Shown: positions 24,680 through 34,383, numbered from the stretch's first letter. The stretch: 64,000 nucleotides of DNA from Phycisphaerales bacterium (GCA_013360675.1 JABWBB010000002.1:164105-228104); one strand, 5' to 3'. Numbers and translations are program-made. Notes: generated by a model from the letters alone, not told the origin.

Positions 24680-26203
24680 TTAGAGGTGGGCAAACACACC
24701 AGCGCCGATGTTCTCGCTCAGGCGCTCGATGTCGGGTGAGGGCGAGCGATCATCCGTGAGCCGTCGCACCACTTTTCGCAGGAGTGTGCGGGCCGTCTCG
24801 ACGCCCTTGCCGGATTTCAGCGGCGCGTGCGTGTAGAGCCCTTCGCCCGCGCAGATCATCTCGATGGCGATGACGTGAGCGCACAGTTCGATGCCGCGGG
24901 CGGCCTTCGCCGCGCCGCGCGGACCGAACGAGTTGTAGTCCTCCATCCCCGCGCTCGTGGACACGTTCGCCACGCTGGCGGGCGTGGCAAGACCCACCAA
25001 CTCATTCACGCACGCGGCGGCGGTGTACTGCGCGATCATCAGCCCGCTCTGCAGCCCAGGCCGTGGCGCCAGGAACGGCTTGAGGTGGCTCTCGGGCTCG
25101 AATGCGCCCGTCATCAAGTACGACCGACGCTCGCTGATCCCCGCCACGTGGCAGAGCGCGATCGCCAGGGCATCGAGCGGGATCGCCAGCGGCATGCCGT
25201 GGAAGTTCGCCCCCGAGATGATGTCGGGCCCGGCCCTGCCGCGTGCGAAGACGAGCGGGTTGTCGGTCACCGCGCCCAGTTCGCCCACGATGGCGCGTTC
25301 GAGATCGGCGACCGTTTCGAGCGCCGCCCCCAGCACCGTCGCCCCCGCACGCAGGCTGTAGGGGTCCTGCACGCGCGGGTCGTTCTTGAGGTGGCTCTTG
25401 CGGATAGCGCTGCCCTTGAGATGCCCCGCCACCGCGCGGGCCGCCGCCCGTGGCCCCGGCTGGTTGCGCGCCACGTACAGGCGATCATCGAGGAACGAGT
25501 GCGACGCGCGGCAGGCGTCGATCGACATCGCCAGCGCCAGGCACGCCGTGTCGAGCAGCACCCACGCATCGGCGCACAGCAGCGCGCCCCGGGCGGCCAT
25601 CAGGTGCGTCCCGTTGATCAGCGCCAGGCCTTCTTTGGCTTCGAGACGCAGGGGCGTGATACCAGCCTTGTCGAGCGCCTTGCCGCCGGGCACCTTTTTA
25701 CCGCCGACCAGGGCTTCCCCTTCGCCCAGCAGCACCATCGCGACGTGCGCCAGCGGGGCCAGATCGCCCGAGGCACCGACCGAACCGATCGAGGGCACCA
25801 CCGGCGTAATCCCCGCGTTGAGCAGATCGAGCAGACGCTGGACCACGACCGGGCGCACACCCGACAGCCCCCGCGCGAGCGATGCGGCCAGCAGCAGCAT
25901 CATGCCCCGCACCACGTCGCCGGGCAGCGGCTCGCCAACCCCCGCGGCGTGCGAGCGGATCAGGTTGAGTTGAAGCGTGCGCAGATCGCCCTGGCCGATA
26001 CGCTGCTTGCTGAGCGAGCCGAACCCGGTGTTGATGCCGTAGTGGGGCTTGCCGTCGTCGAGGGCCTGCTCGACGAGCGCCCGGGCGCGGGCCATGGCCT
26101 TGCGGGCGGGAGCCCCAAGCAGCACGCGTCGCCCCTCGCGGGCGACCTGGACAACATCGTCGATGGAGAGCGGGGCGGTGGTGAGCGTCCGTGTCGTATG
26201 CAT
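24680..26203 (-). CDS. hutH: Histidine ammonia-lyase
   Basis: First step of histidine degradation: elimination of ammonia to give urocanate. 507 residues, normal length. The MIO cofactor-forming tripeptide is in GSVGASGDLAPLAH; other signatures are HYGINTGFGSL near the N-terminus (with the conserved Tyr) and GANFHGMPLAIPLDAL. Forms a hut operon with hutU. Divergent from thpR across a 67-base gap that must hold both promoters. Confidence 0.96.
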   Translation of the reverse strand: MHTTRTLTTAPLSIDDVVQVAREGRRVLLGAPARKAMARARALVEQALDDGKPHYGINTGFGSLSKQRIGQGDLRTLQLNLIRSHAAGVGEPLPGDVVRGMMLLLAASLARGLSGVRPVVVQRLLDLLNAGITPVVPSIGSVGASGDLAPLAHVAMVLLGEGEALVGGKKVPGGKALDKAGITPLRLEAKEGLALINGTHLMAARGALLCADAWVLLDTACLALAMSIDACRASHSFLDDRLYVARNQPGPRAAARAVAGHLKGSAIRKSHLKNDPRVQDPYSLRAGATVLGAALETVADLERAIVGELGAVTDNPLVFARGRAGPDIISGANFHGMPLAIPLDALAIALCHVAGISERRSYLMTGAFEPESHLKPFLAPRPGLQSGLMIAQYTAAACVNELVGLATPASVANVSTSAGMEDYNSFGPRGAAKAARGIELCAHVIAIEMICAGEGLYTHAPLKSGKGVETARTLLRKVVRRLTDDRSPSPDIERLSENIGAGVFAHL

Positions 26204-26270
26204 GCGGCTCTAGTGTGGGCCGCCCAAGGCCCCAAGGCAATGCCCCGCTTCAGCAGTTAGGCTGGTTCGC

Positions 26271-26825
26271 GTGCCCGCCTATGGAAGCAACATCCAGCGG
26301 CTGTTCGTGGCGGCGTATCCCCCGCCCGAGTCGGTCGTTGCGTGGGGCACGGCTCTGCGATCGCTCGAATTACCTCCGCACCGCGAGACCCCGCCCGAGC
26401 AGGTCCACCTCACGCTCCACTTCATCGGCGACACCGACAAGCGACAACTCGACGATGTGATTGAATCGGTGCGCCGTTCGGCGTCGGGGTTGAGCGTCTT
26501 TTCGCTTGATGTGGATCGTTTGATCACGCTTCCCGAGCGGGGGCCGGCTCGATTGATCGCCGCAGCGGCCAAACCCCAACCAACGGCTACAGAACTCCAC
26601 GAACGCTTGGCCCGTCGTCTGGCCCGCCCGGGGAAGCGACGTGAGACCTTTCTGCCGCACCTCACGCTCTGCCGCTTCGATGCACCGGCGGCGAATCATC
26701 TGGACCACGTGATCGCACGCGAGGTATTTCGCGTTGAAGAGATTGTCCTGGTCCGAAGTGTGCTTGGGCCCGCTGGGGCTGCACACGCACCGGTCGCACG
26801 CATCCCCTTGAACTCTGCACCATGA
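26271..26825 (+). CDS. thpR: RNA 2',3'-cyclic phosphodiesterase (2H family)
   Basis: 184 residues. Two H-x-T-x motifs define the 2H phosphoesterase active site: HLTLHFIGD and HLTLCRFDA, with about 105 residues between them. ThpR/LigT proteins hydrolyse 2',3'-cyclic phosphate RNA ends to 2'-phosphate. The GTG at 26271 is the only start close to the first strand. Divergent from hutH and alone before the DUF2339 gene. Confidence 0.88.
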   Translation: MPAYGSNIQRLFVAAYPPPESVVAWGTALRSLELPPHRETPPEQVHLTLHFIGDTDKRQLDDVIESVRRSASGLSVFSLDVDRLITLPERGPARLIAAAAKPQPTATELHERLARRLARPGKRRETFLPHLTLCRFDAPAANHLDHVIAREVFRVEEIVLVRSVLGPAGAAHAPVARIPLNSAP

Positions 26826-26878
26826 GACACCACCTATCCATGACCCGGGGATTCCATTTAAGCATGAGTTGACCCTGT

Positions 26879-26896
26879 GGTTAGTGATGACTAACC
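26879..26896. promoter_or_regulatory. Inverted repeat upstream of DUF2339 gene
   Basis: GGTTAGT-GATG-ACTAACC is a perfect 7-bp palindrome 27 bases before the ATG, in a 98-base gap. A TTGACC box (26869-26874) lies just upstream. It could be an operator, or a small hairpin in the leader RNA; I cannot tell which. Confidence 0.3.
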
Positions 26897-26923
26897 TTTC
26901 TGCACACACTTGGAGCGGGTCCC

Positions 26924-29257
26924 ATGAGTCACGATCACGAGAGCGATCCGAGATTCGACCACCTCATGCGGCGGCTGGATCGCATTGAGACCTACCTCGG
27001 CCTGACGCCGGTCGAGGCTAAACCGCCCGTGCCTGCGCCAGCACACCCACCCTTGCCGGTCTTTTCAGAGAAGCCCGAAGGGCAGCCATCCCAGCCCGCG
27101 GCGATCGTCGGCGGTAGTGGAGTGACGGCCCCGGGTCAGTGGCCCACCCCCCCGACCACGCCGCCTACCGCTCCACCCATCAGCACGCCGAGCGTTTCGC
27201 CGATCGCGCATCCGCCCGTCGCCGCGGGCGATCCGCGGTTGGATGAAGTCCCTAAGGAATGGCTGAAGGAATCCAGGGCACGCCGCCTCTCGATTGAGCG
27301 TTGGATCGGCGAGCGCTGGTACGCGGTGGTGGGGGCAATAGTGATCGTGATCGGCGTTGGGCTCTTCGCCAAGATCGCAATCGAGCGCGGGTGGTTCGCC
27401 TTCCCGGTGATCTGGCGCTGCGCCATGGGCGCGTTCTTCGGGGTGCTGCTGATCGGGGTGGGGGAGTATCTGCGTCGGCGGGTGAACGACTGGGCCGCCG
27501 CGGGCATCATGGCCGCCGGTCTGGGTTCGATCTACGCCTCGACCTACGCGGCGTACCGCCTGTATGAGCCGCTGACCAGCGCACCCGGGTTGGCGTTTGC
27601 GCTGCTGGCGCTGGTGGCGGCGTTCGGGATCGCGTTGTCGCTGCACGCCAGGTTCTCGGCACTGGGGCTGCTGAGCCTGACGGGCGGGTACCTCGTGCCG
27701 CTGCTGTTCTACGACACGGAATCAAGCCCGCTGGTGATGCCCGCCTATTTGCTCACGCTGCTGGCGGTGGGGCTGGTGGTGTCGGCCCGCGCGGGGGGCG
27801 GGTTCACGTATCTACGCACGGTCTCGAGCCTGGGGACGATCATCCTGGGCGGAGTCTGGACGCTTACGCATGCCAAAGATGAGCCGCTGCTTTCGATCCT
27901 GTTCGTGCTCGCAGCGTGGCTGGGGATCCAGTTCGAACTCGTGGTGAGCGCGAGACGTTACGGGCTCAACGCGGGCGATGCCGGGGCCTGGGGGATCGGG
28001 CGAAGGGCTCGCTCGATAGTGCTGTGCCTCTCGATCACGACGTGGGCGGTGCTGCTGGGGATCGTGACGCTCAAGGTGTCCGATGTTGCGCCCGACTGGA
28101 TGGCCCCCGCGGCGATCATGGCCGCCACGGCGGTCGCCGGGCTCGTCTTCGCGGGTCACCTCGAGTTCCTGCGCCAGATGCCCGAGGAGGATCTCGAACG
28201 CCTGGGCGTGGCCTTCCTGATCCAGTCGTGCGGGTGCCTGTTCGTCACGATCGCGCTCGCCCTCTCGGGCGGGGCCGAGGTCCTGGCCTGGTTCGCGCTG
28301 GCGATCACTGGCCTGGTCACCGGGCGACGCCTGCAGGTACGTGCGTTTTCCTTGGTTGCGGTTCTCTCGCTGACGCTCGCGACGGGGAGGCTCGTCCTCT
28401 TCGATTCGACGCGGGCGATGACCACTCCATGGGCAGATGTCTATGGCATCGTGCTCAGCACTTGGATGGGGCTGATGCTCTTTGCCGGGCTGGCGTGGGT
28501 GGCGGCGGGAGCGATCCTGCGGTCGCACGACGAGAAACGCCGTGTCGCCCCTGTGATGATGGCCGCGATCGGCTCATTAGTTCTGCTGGGGGCGTTCATA
28601 CACGACGATGCCCACACGGGCTCGGTGGCGTTTGTGTGGGCGTTCGTTTCTCTGCTCGTTTTCCACGCGTGGACGCTTCTGCCGCGCCTTGGCCTGCGAC
28701 AGATCGCCTGTGCTGTATGCCTTCTCTCGCTCATTCCCGGGGTGATCGCGTATGGGTTTGACTGGGATCGAACCGCTTGGAATACGTTGGCCCACCCGGG
28801 CCTGGTCTTGGTGCTGCTGCAGGTAGGGCTCTTGGGCTGGTACGCCCGGAAGTTCTATCGATCGTCACCCGCGATCCCAGTACTTGGCGCGGGACTGGTC
28901 AGTGTTGGCATCGTACTGCTCCTCGTGGGAACAAGCCTCGAAGTGGCCCGCCTTGGAGGGTTGCACTTCTCTGACGCACGCGGCGAGCGGGCCATCGTCT
29001 CGATCTGGTGGGGGCTCTTTGCCCTGGGCCTCATCGCGGCGGGGTTTGCGCAACGCCTGCCCAGCCCACGCCGGGCCGGACTGGCCCTGATGGGGGTCGC
29101 CGTACTCAAGGCCCTGATTATCGATCTGAGGGGCGTGCCCGAACTCTGGCGAGTCGCCAGCTACGTCGGGTTGGGGCTGCTCATGCTGGTGGTGGCGCTG
29201 GTCTACTCGCGCCTGGCTGCGGCCTTGGACAAGGAGCAGCCCCCCGCGGGAATCTGA
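26924..29257 (+). CDS. DUF2339 polytopic membrane protein
   Basis: 777 residues. A cytoplasmic N-terminus (about 1-130) with a short coiled-coil-like helix followed by a Pro-rich linker (PTPPTTPPTAPPIS), then roughly 20 hydrophobic helices. The first membrane segment follows ERWIGERWYAVVGAIVIVIG, the signature of DUF2339 proteins. The family has no known biochemical role. GAGCGGG precedes the ATG. Four genes follow on the same strand, closely spaced. Confidence 0.85.
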   Translation: MSHDHESDPRFDHLMRRLDRIETYLGLTPVEAKPPVPAPAHPPLPVFSEKPEGQPSQPAAIVGGSGVTAPGQWPTPPTTPPTAPPISTPSVSPIAHPPVAAGDPRLDEVPKEWLKESRARRLSIERWIGERWYAVVGAIVIVIGVGLFAKIAIERGWFAFPVIWRCAMGAFFGVLLIGVGEYLRRRVNDWAAAGIMAAGLGSIYASTYAAYRLYEPLTSAPGLAFALLALVAAFGIALSLHARFSALGLLSLTGGYLVPLLFYDTESSPLVMPAYLLTLLAVGLVVSARAGGGFTYLRTVSSLGTIILGGVWTLTHAKDEPLLSILFVLAAWLGIQFELVVSARRYGLNAGDAGAWGIGRRARSIVLCLSITTWAVLLGIVTLKVSDVAPDWMAPAAIMAATAVAGLVFAGHLEFLRQMPEEDLERLGVAFLIQSCGCLFVTIALALSGGAEVLAWFALAITGLVTGRRLQVRAFSLVAVLSLTLATGRLVLFDSTRAMTTPWADVYGIVLSTWMGLMLFAGLAWVAAGAILRSHDEKRRVAPVMMAAIGSLVLLGAFIHDDAHTGSVAFVWAFVSLLVFHAWTLLPRLGLRQIACAVCLLSLIPGVIAYGFDWDRTAWNTLAHPGLVLVLLQVGLLGWYARKFYRSSPAIPVLGAGLVSVGIVLLLVGTSLEVARLGGLHFSDARGERAIVSIWWGLFALGLIAAGFAQRLPSPRRAGLALMGVAVLKALIIDLRGVPELWRVASYVGLGLLMLVVALVYSRLAAALDKEQPPAGI

Positions 29258-29290
29258 GCACGCCGCCCCGCCCTCCGGTACGATCCGCTG

Positions 29291-29917
29291 ATGCCCCGGA
29301 CCGAGCGCACACTGATCCTTTTCGACGGGTCCATCGTCTCGGTGCTTGCCTGCGCCGCCATCGCCGAAGAGGCGGCTCGCGATGACGCCGCCCCGCGCGG
29401 CATGCTCATGCTCTTCCCCCCGACCCACGCCGCCGATCGAAGGTTGAGCGTGGTGCTGCAGCGCTGCGCCGACCTCTTCGCGATGGAAGTGCTCGCCTCG
29501 CCCGCGCCCGACGAAGCGGGCTCGCGTTCGCCGGGCGAGCAGGAATCGCACGATCTGCTCGCCGCCGGGTATGCGGGGGCCAGGCAGTCCTGCACGCGAA
29601 TCCTCTGGCCCGTGAACGCCGCCGCCGGCGAGGGGCTTGATCTCGATCGCATCGCCGCGGCCCATGATCGGTCCATCCTGGTCTCACGCCTTGTGGCGCT
29701 CGACGCCGGACAGCACGGGGTGCCCGGGCTGCGCCTCGACACGCCCTATCTCGACCTGAGCGATCGGCAGGTCGCCGACCTCGCGGTGGACATGGACCTG
29801 CCCCTCGACCAATGCGGGTGGTGGGAGGTTCAGCCGGGCGGCCAGCGCGATCGCTGGACCCGGGTATTGCGCGAGGCGGGGTGGGCCTTCGCGAAGACCG
29901 CCGACGCACCGCGCTAG
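29291..29917 (+). CDS. QueC-like protein with degenerate PP-loop
   Basis: 208 residues. The N-terminus ILFDGSIVSVLACAA looks like the PP-loop of 7-cyano-7-deazaguanine synthase (SGGLDS followed by a helix) but lacks the second Gly and the Asp. The C-terminal part TPYLDLSDRQVADLAVDM resembles QueC's PF-DLTKAEI. The four-Cys zinc site of QueC is not seen. It is probably a non-catalytic relative, or an enzyme with altered chemistry. It ends 11 bases before proS. Confidence 0.5.
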   Translation: MPRTERTLILFDGSIVSVLACAAIAEEAARDDAAPRGMLMLFPPTHAADRRLSVVLQRCADLFAMEVLASPAPDEAGSRSPGEQESHDLLAAGYAGARQSCTRILWPVNAAAGEGLDLDRIAAAHDRSILVSRLVALDAGQHGVPGLRLDTPYLDLSDRQVADLAVDMDLPLDQCGWWEVQPGGQRDRWTRVLREAGWAFAKTADAPR

Positions 29918-29928
29918 ACTTCGCCCCT

Positions 29929-31785
29929 ATGCCAAGTTCCCATGCAGCCACCGTGCGTCCGACGGTCTCGGGCGTCCGCCGCGGCGCGATCCAGCGCTGG
30001 TCGCTCACCCTGATTCCCACCGCGCGAGAGGCCCCCAACGACGCCGAGACGCCCAGCCACATCCTGCTGCACCGGGCGGGGTTTATCCGCCAGGTCGGCG
30101 CGGGGATCTATGACTACCTCCCATTGGCCTGGCGCACCATCAATAAGGTCGCGGCGATCGTCCGCGAGGAGATGGACGCCGCGGGCGCGAGCGAGATGCT
30201 TATGCCCGCCCTCGAGCCCCTCGAACTCTTCGCGGGCACCAAGCGCGACGTGGATTATGGCGACAATCTCTTCCGCCTCACCGACCGTAAGGGGCGTGAA
30301 TCGGCCCTCGCGCCAACGCATGAAGAGGTCATCACCGAGCTCATGCGCACGGCGGTGACGAGCTACAAGCAGCTCCCGCTCAATCTCTATCAGATCCAGA
30401 CCAAGTTCCGCGACGAGGCCCGCCCGCGCGCGGGGCTGCTGCGCTGCCGCGAGTTTCTGATGAAGGACGCCTATTCGTTCCACCTGGGCGTGGAAGGAGC
30501 GGGGGGGCTCAACGACGCCTACGACGCGATGTACCGCGCGTATACCAACATCTTCACTCGCTGCGGGCTCGACTTCTCCGCCGTCGAGGCCGACAGCGGG
30601 CCCATCGGCGGCTCGGCCAGCCACGAGTTCATGGTCAACTGCGTCAGCGGCGAGGACACGATCCTCAAGTGCCCCGCCAGCGGCTACGCGGCCAACGTCG
30701 AGAAATGCGAGATCGGCGAGCGTGCCTGGTCGTGGGGCGATGCGGGCACCACGCCGCTCACCACGCACCACACGCCGGGCATGCCCGGGATCGACGCGGT
30801 CGCTTCACGCCTGGGCGTGACGCCCGCGGGCATGCTCAAGACAATCGTCTTCAAGGTCGTGGGCGCGGTGGGGGGGCGGGCGCTCACCCCCGACGACCCC
30901 GCGTGGATCCTCGCCACTGTCCGTGGTGACCATGACGTCAATGAGGGGAAGGTCAAGACGGCCAGCGGAATGGTCGTCACCCTCGCGCCCGAGGCCGAGG
31001 CCCGCCTGGCTGGCTTCGCGATCGGTTATGTCTCACCCCGGGCCGCCAGCGCTCCGATCAAGGGCATGAACGGGTTATGTAAAGCGTTGTTGCTGGTCGA
31101 CCCCGACGCCACGGGCAGCGGCCCCTGGGCCACCGGCTCCGACAAGCACGACCATCACGACACGGGCTTTTCGTGGCGGCGTGAAATGGCGGGAGCCTTG
31201 GACGCCGCCCGCGTCGCCGACATCCGCAACGCCATGGCCGGCGATCCCTCGCCCCGGGCCAAGGGAGCAACGCTCGTTACCGGGCGCGGCATCGAGGTCG
31301 GTCACATCTTCAAACTCGGCAGCAAATACTCCGACGCCATGGGCTTCACCGTCCTCGGGCCCGATCAGCAGAAGAAGAGCGTCATCATGGGGTGCTACGG
31401 CATCGGTGTTTCGCGCACGATGGCCGCCTGCGTCGAGATGAGCCACGACGAGAACGGCATCATCTGGCCCACCGCCCTCGCCCCCTATCACGTGCTCATC
31501 ACGCTCCTCAAGCCCGACGACGCGACACACGTTGAGCATGCGCAGCGCATCGCGGGCGAACTTTCCGCCGCCGGCGTGGATGTGCTCATGGACGACCGCG
31601 ACGAGCGCCCGGGTGTGAAGTTCAAGGACGCCGATCTCATCGGCATACCCATCCGCCTCACGCTGGGCGAGAAGGGCCTGGCGCAGGGAGGCGTCGAGTT
31701 CAAGACTCGCAAGGACACGGGCAAGGGTGAACTCGTGCCGATCGCCGAGGTAGTCGCCAAGTGCATTGACGTGCTTAACGGGTAG
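29929..31785 (+). CDS. proS: Prolyl-tRNA synthetase (bacterial type)
   Basis: Class II aminoacyl-tRNA synthetase, 618 residues. Motif 2 FRDEARPRAGLLRCREFLMKD-type region is present (motif 1 near GAGIYDYLPLAWR), and the motif 3 Arg is in YGIGVSRTMAA. Between motifs 2 and 3 lies an INS editing domain (about residues 270-420), which clears Ala-tRNA(Pro) in bacterial ProS. The ATG at 29929 sits 11 bases after the QueC-like gene. Confidence 0.95.
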   Translation: MPSSHAATVRPTVSGVRRGAIQRWSLTLIPTAREAPNDAETPSHILLHRAGFIRQVGAGIYDYLPLAWRTINKVAAIVREEMDAAGASEMLMPALEPLELFAGTKRDVDYGDNLFRLTDRKGRESALAPTHEEVITELMRTAVTSYKQLPLNLYQIQTKFRDEARPRAGLLRCREFLMKDAYSFHLGVEGAGGLNDAYDAMYRAYTNIFTRCGLDFSAVEADSGPIGGSASHEFMVNCVSGEDTILKCPASGYAANVEKCEIGERAWSWGDAGTTPLTTHHTPGMPGIDAVASRLGVTPAGMLKTIVFKVVGAVGGRALTPDDPAWILATVRGDHDVNEGKVKTASGMVVTLAPEAEARLAGFAIGYVSPRAASAPIKGMNGLCKALLLVDPDATGSGPWATGSDKHDHHDTGFSWRREMAGALDAARVADIRNAMAGDPSPRAKGATLVTGRGIEVGHIFKLGSKYSDAMGFTVLGPDQQKKSVIMGCYGIGVSRTMAACVEMSHDENGIIWPTALAPYHVLITLLKPDDATHVEHAQRIAGELSAAGVDVLMDDRDERPGVKFKDADLIGIPIRLTLGEKGLAQGGVEFKTRKDTGKGELVPIAEVVAKCIDVLNG

Positions 31786-31806
31786 CTGTTTTATCACGGG
31801 GGTGTC

Positions 31807-32292
31807 ATGCAGCCGCCCGTTTCGATTATCCGCGCGACGACGTGCGCCCAACTCACGGCGGCGACGGATCTTTTCCGCGAATACGCCGCATCACTCCCGT
31901 TTAGCCTCTGCTTCCAGGGCTTCGAGGAGGAACTGGCGACCCTCCCCGGGAAGTACGCCCCGCCCACGGGGGTGATTTTGCTGGCGATGGCGGGGGAGAC
32001 GCCCGTCGGCTGTATCGCCATGCGACCACTCCCCGATCTGGGCGCAGGGGTCTGCGAGATGAAGCGAATGTACGTGGTTCCCGCTTGGCAGGGCCAGGGG
32101 ATCGGGCGACGCCTCGCCGAGCAACTCATCGCCGAAGCGCGGGCGGCGGGTCACACGTTCATGAAACTCGACAGCGAGCCCGACATGGCCGCGGCGATGG
32201 GGCTGTACCGCTCGCTCGGGTTCGTTCCGTGCGATCGCTACAACAACGACCCGCACCCGCAGACAGTCTTCATGGAACTGCGGCTGGTATAG
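31807..32292 (+). CDS. GNAT-family N-acetyltransferase
   Basis: 161 residues. The acetyl-CoA-binding motif A is clear: MKRMYVVPAWQGQGIGRRLAEQLI (the V-x-x-x-x-QGQGIG core), followed by a beta-strand and GLYRSLGFVPCDRY at the C-terminus. Substrate cannot be predicted. GGGGGTG lies upstream of the ATG. It follows proS after 21 bases and is convergent with the decarboxylase gene. Confidence 0.85.
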   Translation: MQPPVSIIRATTCAQLTAATDLFREYAASLPFSLCFQGFEEELATLPGKYAPPTGVILLAMAGETPVGCIAMRPLPDLGAGVCEMKRMYVVPAWQGQGIGRRLAEQLIAEARAAGHTFMKLDSEPDMAAAMGLYRSLGFVPCDRYNNDPHPQTVFMELRLV

Positions 32293-32466
32293 ACCAGAGC
32301 CAAGGACAAGACAGTTAACCAGAGCCGTGGTACGACCGCCTTTTCCGAGCCAGAAACGCCGCTCTGATTGAAGGCATTTTACATAACCTATCTTATAGGA
32401 CGTTATAGATGGGAACGAAGCAGGGGGTTGGGACTGCAATCCATGCTCGGAAACACGTATTCCGCC
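32293..32466. other. Convergent intergenic region, AT-rich patch
   Basis: 174 bases between two convergent genes. No gene is seen. It contains a direct repeat ACCAGAGCC, and an AT-rich stretch with the short palindrome CCTATCTTATAGG, unlike the GC-rich surroundings. No clear terminator hairpin. Confidence 0.4.
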
Positions 32467-33438
32467 TCAATAGTTCGGCGTCGGCGGGCGGAAGTCGTCC
32501 AGGTTCAACTTCCGGAAATACGCGATCGTCCGTGTCAGCCCCTCGCGCAGCGGGATGCTCGCGTCGAACCCCAGGCGTGCCTTGGCCAGCGTGATGTCCG
32601 GCTGTCGCTGCGAGGGGTCGTCCTCGGGCGCGGGCTTGTAGACCAGGTTCGACTTGCTCTGAGTCAACTCGATCACCATCTCGGCCAGTTGCTTCATCGT
32701 GAACTCGACAGGGTTGCCGATGTTCACCGGCCCGATGAAATCGTCGGGGGCGTTCATCATCGAGATGATGCCGGTGATCAGGTCATCGACGAAGCAGAAC
32801 GAGCGGCTCTGCTTCCCCTCGCCATAGATCGTGATGTCCTGGTTGTGCAGCGCCTGGCGGATGAAGTTCGAGATGACCCGCCCGTCGAAGGGGTGCATCC
32901 GCGGGCCGTAAGTGTTGAAGATCCGCACGATGCGGATGTTCACGCGGTTCATGCGGTGGTAATCCATGAACAGCGTCTCGGCGGCTCGCTTCCCCTCGTC
33001 GTAGCAGGCCCGCGGGCCCAGCGTGTTGACGTTGCCACGGTAACTCTCGGGCTGCGGGTGGACCGTCGGATCGCCATAGACCTCGCTCGTGGAGAACTGC
33101 AGCACCTTGGCGCGGCAGCGCCGGGCCATGCCCAGCACGTTGATTGCGCCCAGCACGCTCGTCTTCATCGTTTTGATCGGGTTGTACTGGTAGTGCCCGG
33201 GCGCCGCGGGGCACGCCGCGTTGTAGATCTCGTCGACCTCGAGCCAGAGCGGGTGGGTGACGTCGTGCCGGATCAACTCGAAGTTGGGCTTGCCCAGCAG
33301 GTGAGCGACGTTGCCCTTCTGGCTGGTGAAGAAGTTATCGACGCAGATCACATCGTGCCCCTGGGCCACGAGGCGGTCGCACAGGTGCGAGCCCAGGAAG
33401 CCCGCCCCGCCCGTCACAAGGATCCGTCGCATGCCCAT
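32467..33438 (-). CDS. UDP-glucuronate decarboxylase (UDP-xylose synthase)
   Basis: 323-residue short-chain dehydrogenase. Converts UDP-glucuronate to UDP-xylose with bound NAD+. NAD-binding [14 protein letters not shown]; the family-specific [15 protein letters not shown]; the catalytic Y-x-x-x-K in [11 protein letters not shown], and [16 protein letters not shown]. Those last two patterns distinguish this group from UDP-glucose epimerases. It would supply UDP-xylose or a related sugar for surface polysaccharide. Last gene of the long minus-strand cluster, 93 bases after the aldo/keto reductase. Confidence 0.88.
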   Translation of the reverse strand: MGMRRILVTGGAGFLGSHLCDRLVAQGHDVICVDNFFTSQKGNVAHLLGKPNFELIRHDVTHPLWLEVDEIYNAACPAAPGHYQYNPIKTMKTSVLGAINVLGMARRCRAKVLQFSTSEVYGDPTVHPQPESYRGNVNTLGPRACYDEGKRAAETLFMDYHRMNRVNIRIVRIFNTYGPRMHPFDGRVISNFIRQALHNQDITIYGEGKQSRSFCFVDDLITGIISMMNAPDDFIGPVNIGNPVEFTMKQLAEMVIELTQSKSNLVYKPAPEDDPSQRQPDITLAKARLGFDASIPLREGLTRTIAYFRKLNLDDFRPPTPNY

Positions 33439-33531
33439 CGTCGTCCCCTCGTCGTCGCGTCCGGCCCGCCTGGGGCGTTGACGCGTGGTTTTCGGTCCAG
33501 GAATGGGCGGATGATACCCGCCCGCGTCTAC

Positions 33532-34383
33532 TCATCGGCCCGCGCGGGGTTGCCCCTTGGCATCAGGAGACGAATCGTCATGCTCGCGCCCCGCAAGGGC
33601 GGCTTGGATCGCCACCGCATTTCGCCTCAGATTCTCCACCGACGTTGTCCCCACAATCACGCTCGAGACCCCGGGTGTCATGGCCGAGAAACCCAGGGTC
33701 TGCCGCAAGGCGTCGTCACCCCCCCGCTCACCCCCGACGCCCAGATGCCCGCTCGCCAACGCTTTCTTGATCAGCACGCCCACGCCCTTTACGCGTGCGG
33801 CTTCGATCGCCGGCAGGTCCGCCCTCGCCCCGGGATTGAGCGTCACCATCACCACGTCGCAGCAGGCCACCGCCGCGAGAGCCCCCTCGAGCGTCTTGGT
33901 CGAGACCCCGAAACAGCGGACAACCCCCCGCTGCTTCAGGTCGGCCAGGGCTTCCATGGCCCCGGATCCCGCGAGCGACCGCTCGATTACTCCATCGGAA
34001 TGCAGCAGCAGGATGTCGAGGTGCCCGCAGCGAAGGCGCTGCACACTCCGCTCCGCGCTGGCGATGATCGCCTCGCGCGAAAAGTCGAACCGCGAGACGC
34101 CCCCATCGAATACCTCCCCCGCTTTCGTGCAAATTACCCAGCGATCGCGCGGGCCCGGCAGCAGGCGCCCGAGGCGCTCTTCCGACACGCCGTACGCGGG
34201 GGCCGTATCGATCAGATTGACGCCCACTTCAACCGCCGCGTGCAGCAACCGCACCACGTCGTCATCGCCCGGGATAACCGCCGGCGTCGGATACTTCACG
34301 CCCTCGCTGCGCCCGAGTTTGACCGTGCCCAGGCCCAGCACGCCGACATTCATTCCGGTGGCACCGAGGGGTCTCAGCTCCAT
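33532..34383 (-). CDS. Aldo/keto reductase
   Basis: 283 residues. TIM-barrel NADPH-dependent oxidoreductase. MELRPLGATGMNVGVLGLGT is the classic start; the catalytic-site region NLIDTAPAYGVSEERLG and the HLDILLLHSDG strand fit the family (the His is in LLLHSD). C-terminal SVIVGTTSVENLRRN binds the cofactor. The ATG at 34383 overlaps the preceding FAD gene by ten bases. Substrate unknown. Confidence 0.85.
   Translation of the reverse strand: MELRPLGATGMNVGVLGLGTVKLGRSEGVKYPTPAVIPGDDDVVRLLHAAVEVGVNLIDTAPAYGVSEERLGRLLPGPRDRWVICTKAGEVFDGGVSRFDFSREAIIASAERSVQRLRCGHLDILLLHSDGVIERSLAGSGAMEALADLKQRGVVRCFGVSTKTLEGALAAVACCDVVMVTLNPGARADLPAIEAARVKGVGVLIKKALASGHLGVGGERGGDDALRQTLGFSAMTPGVSSVIVGTTSVENLRRNAVAIQAALAGREHDDSSPDAKGQPRAGR

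Noticed and set aside
22789..24759. 656-residue plus-strand frame opposite hutU
   Set aside because: Antisense shadow of a highly conserved enzyme; composition (Asp, Arg, Gly, His) is typical of reverse-frame artefact.
24827..26260. 477-residue plus-strand frame opposite hutH
   Set aside because: Antisense frame of hutH; Arg/His/Gln-rich with no recognisable domain.
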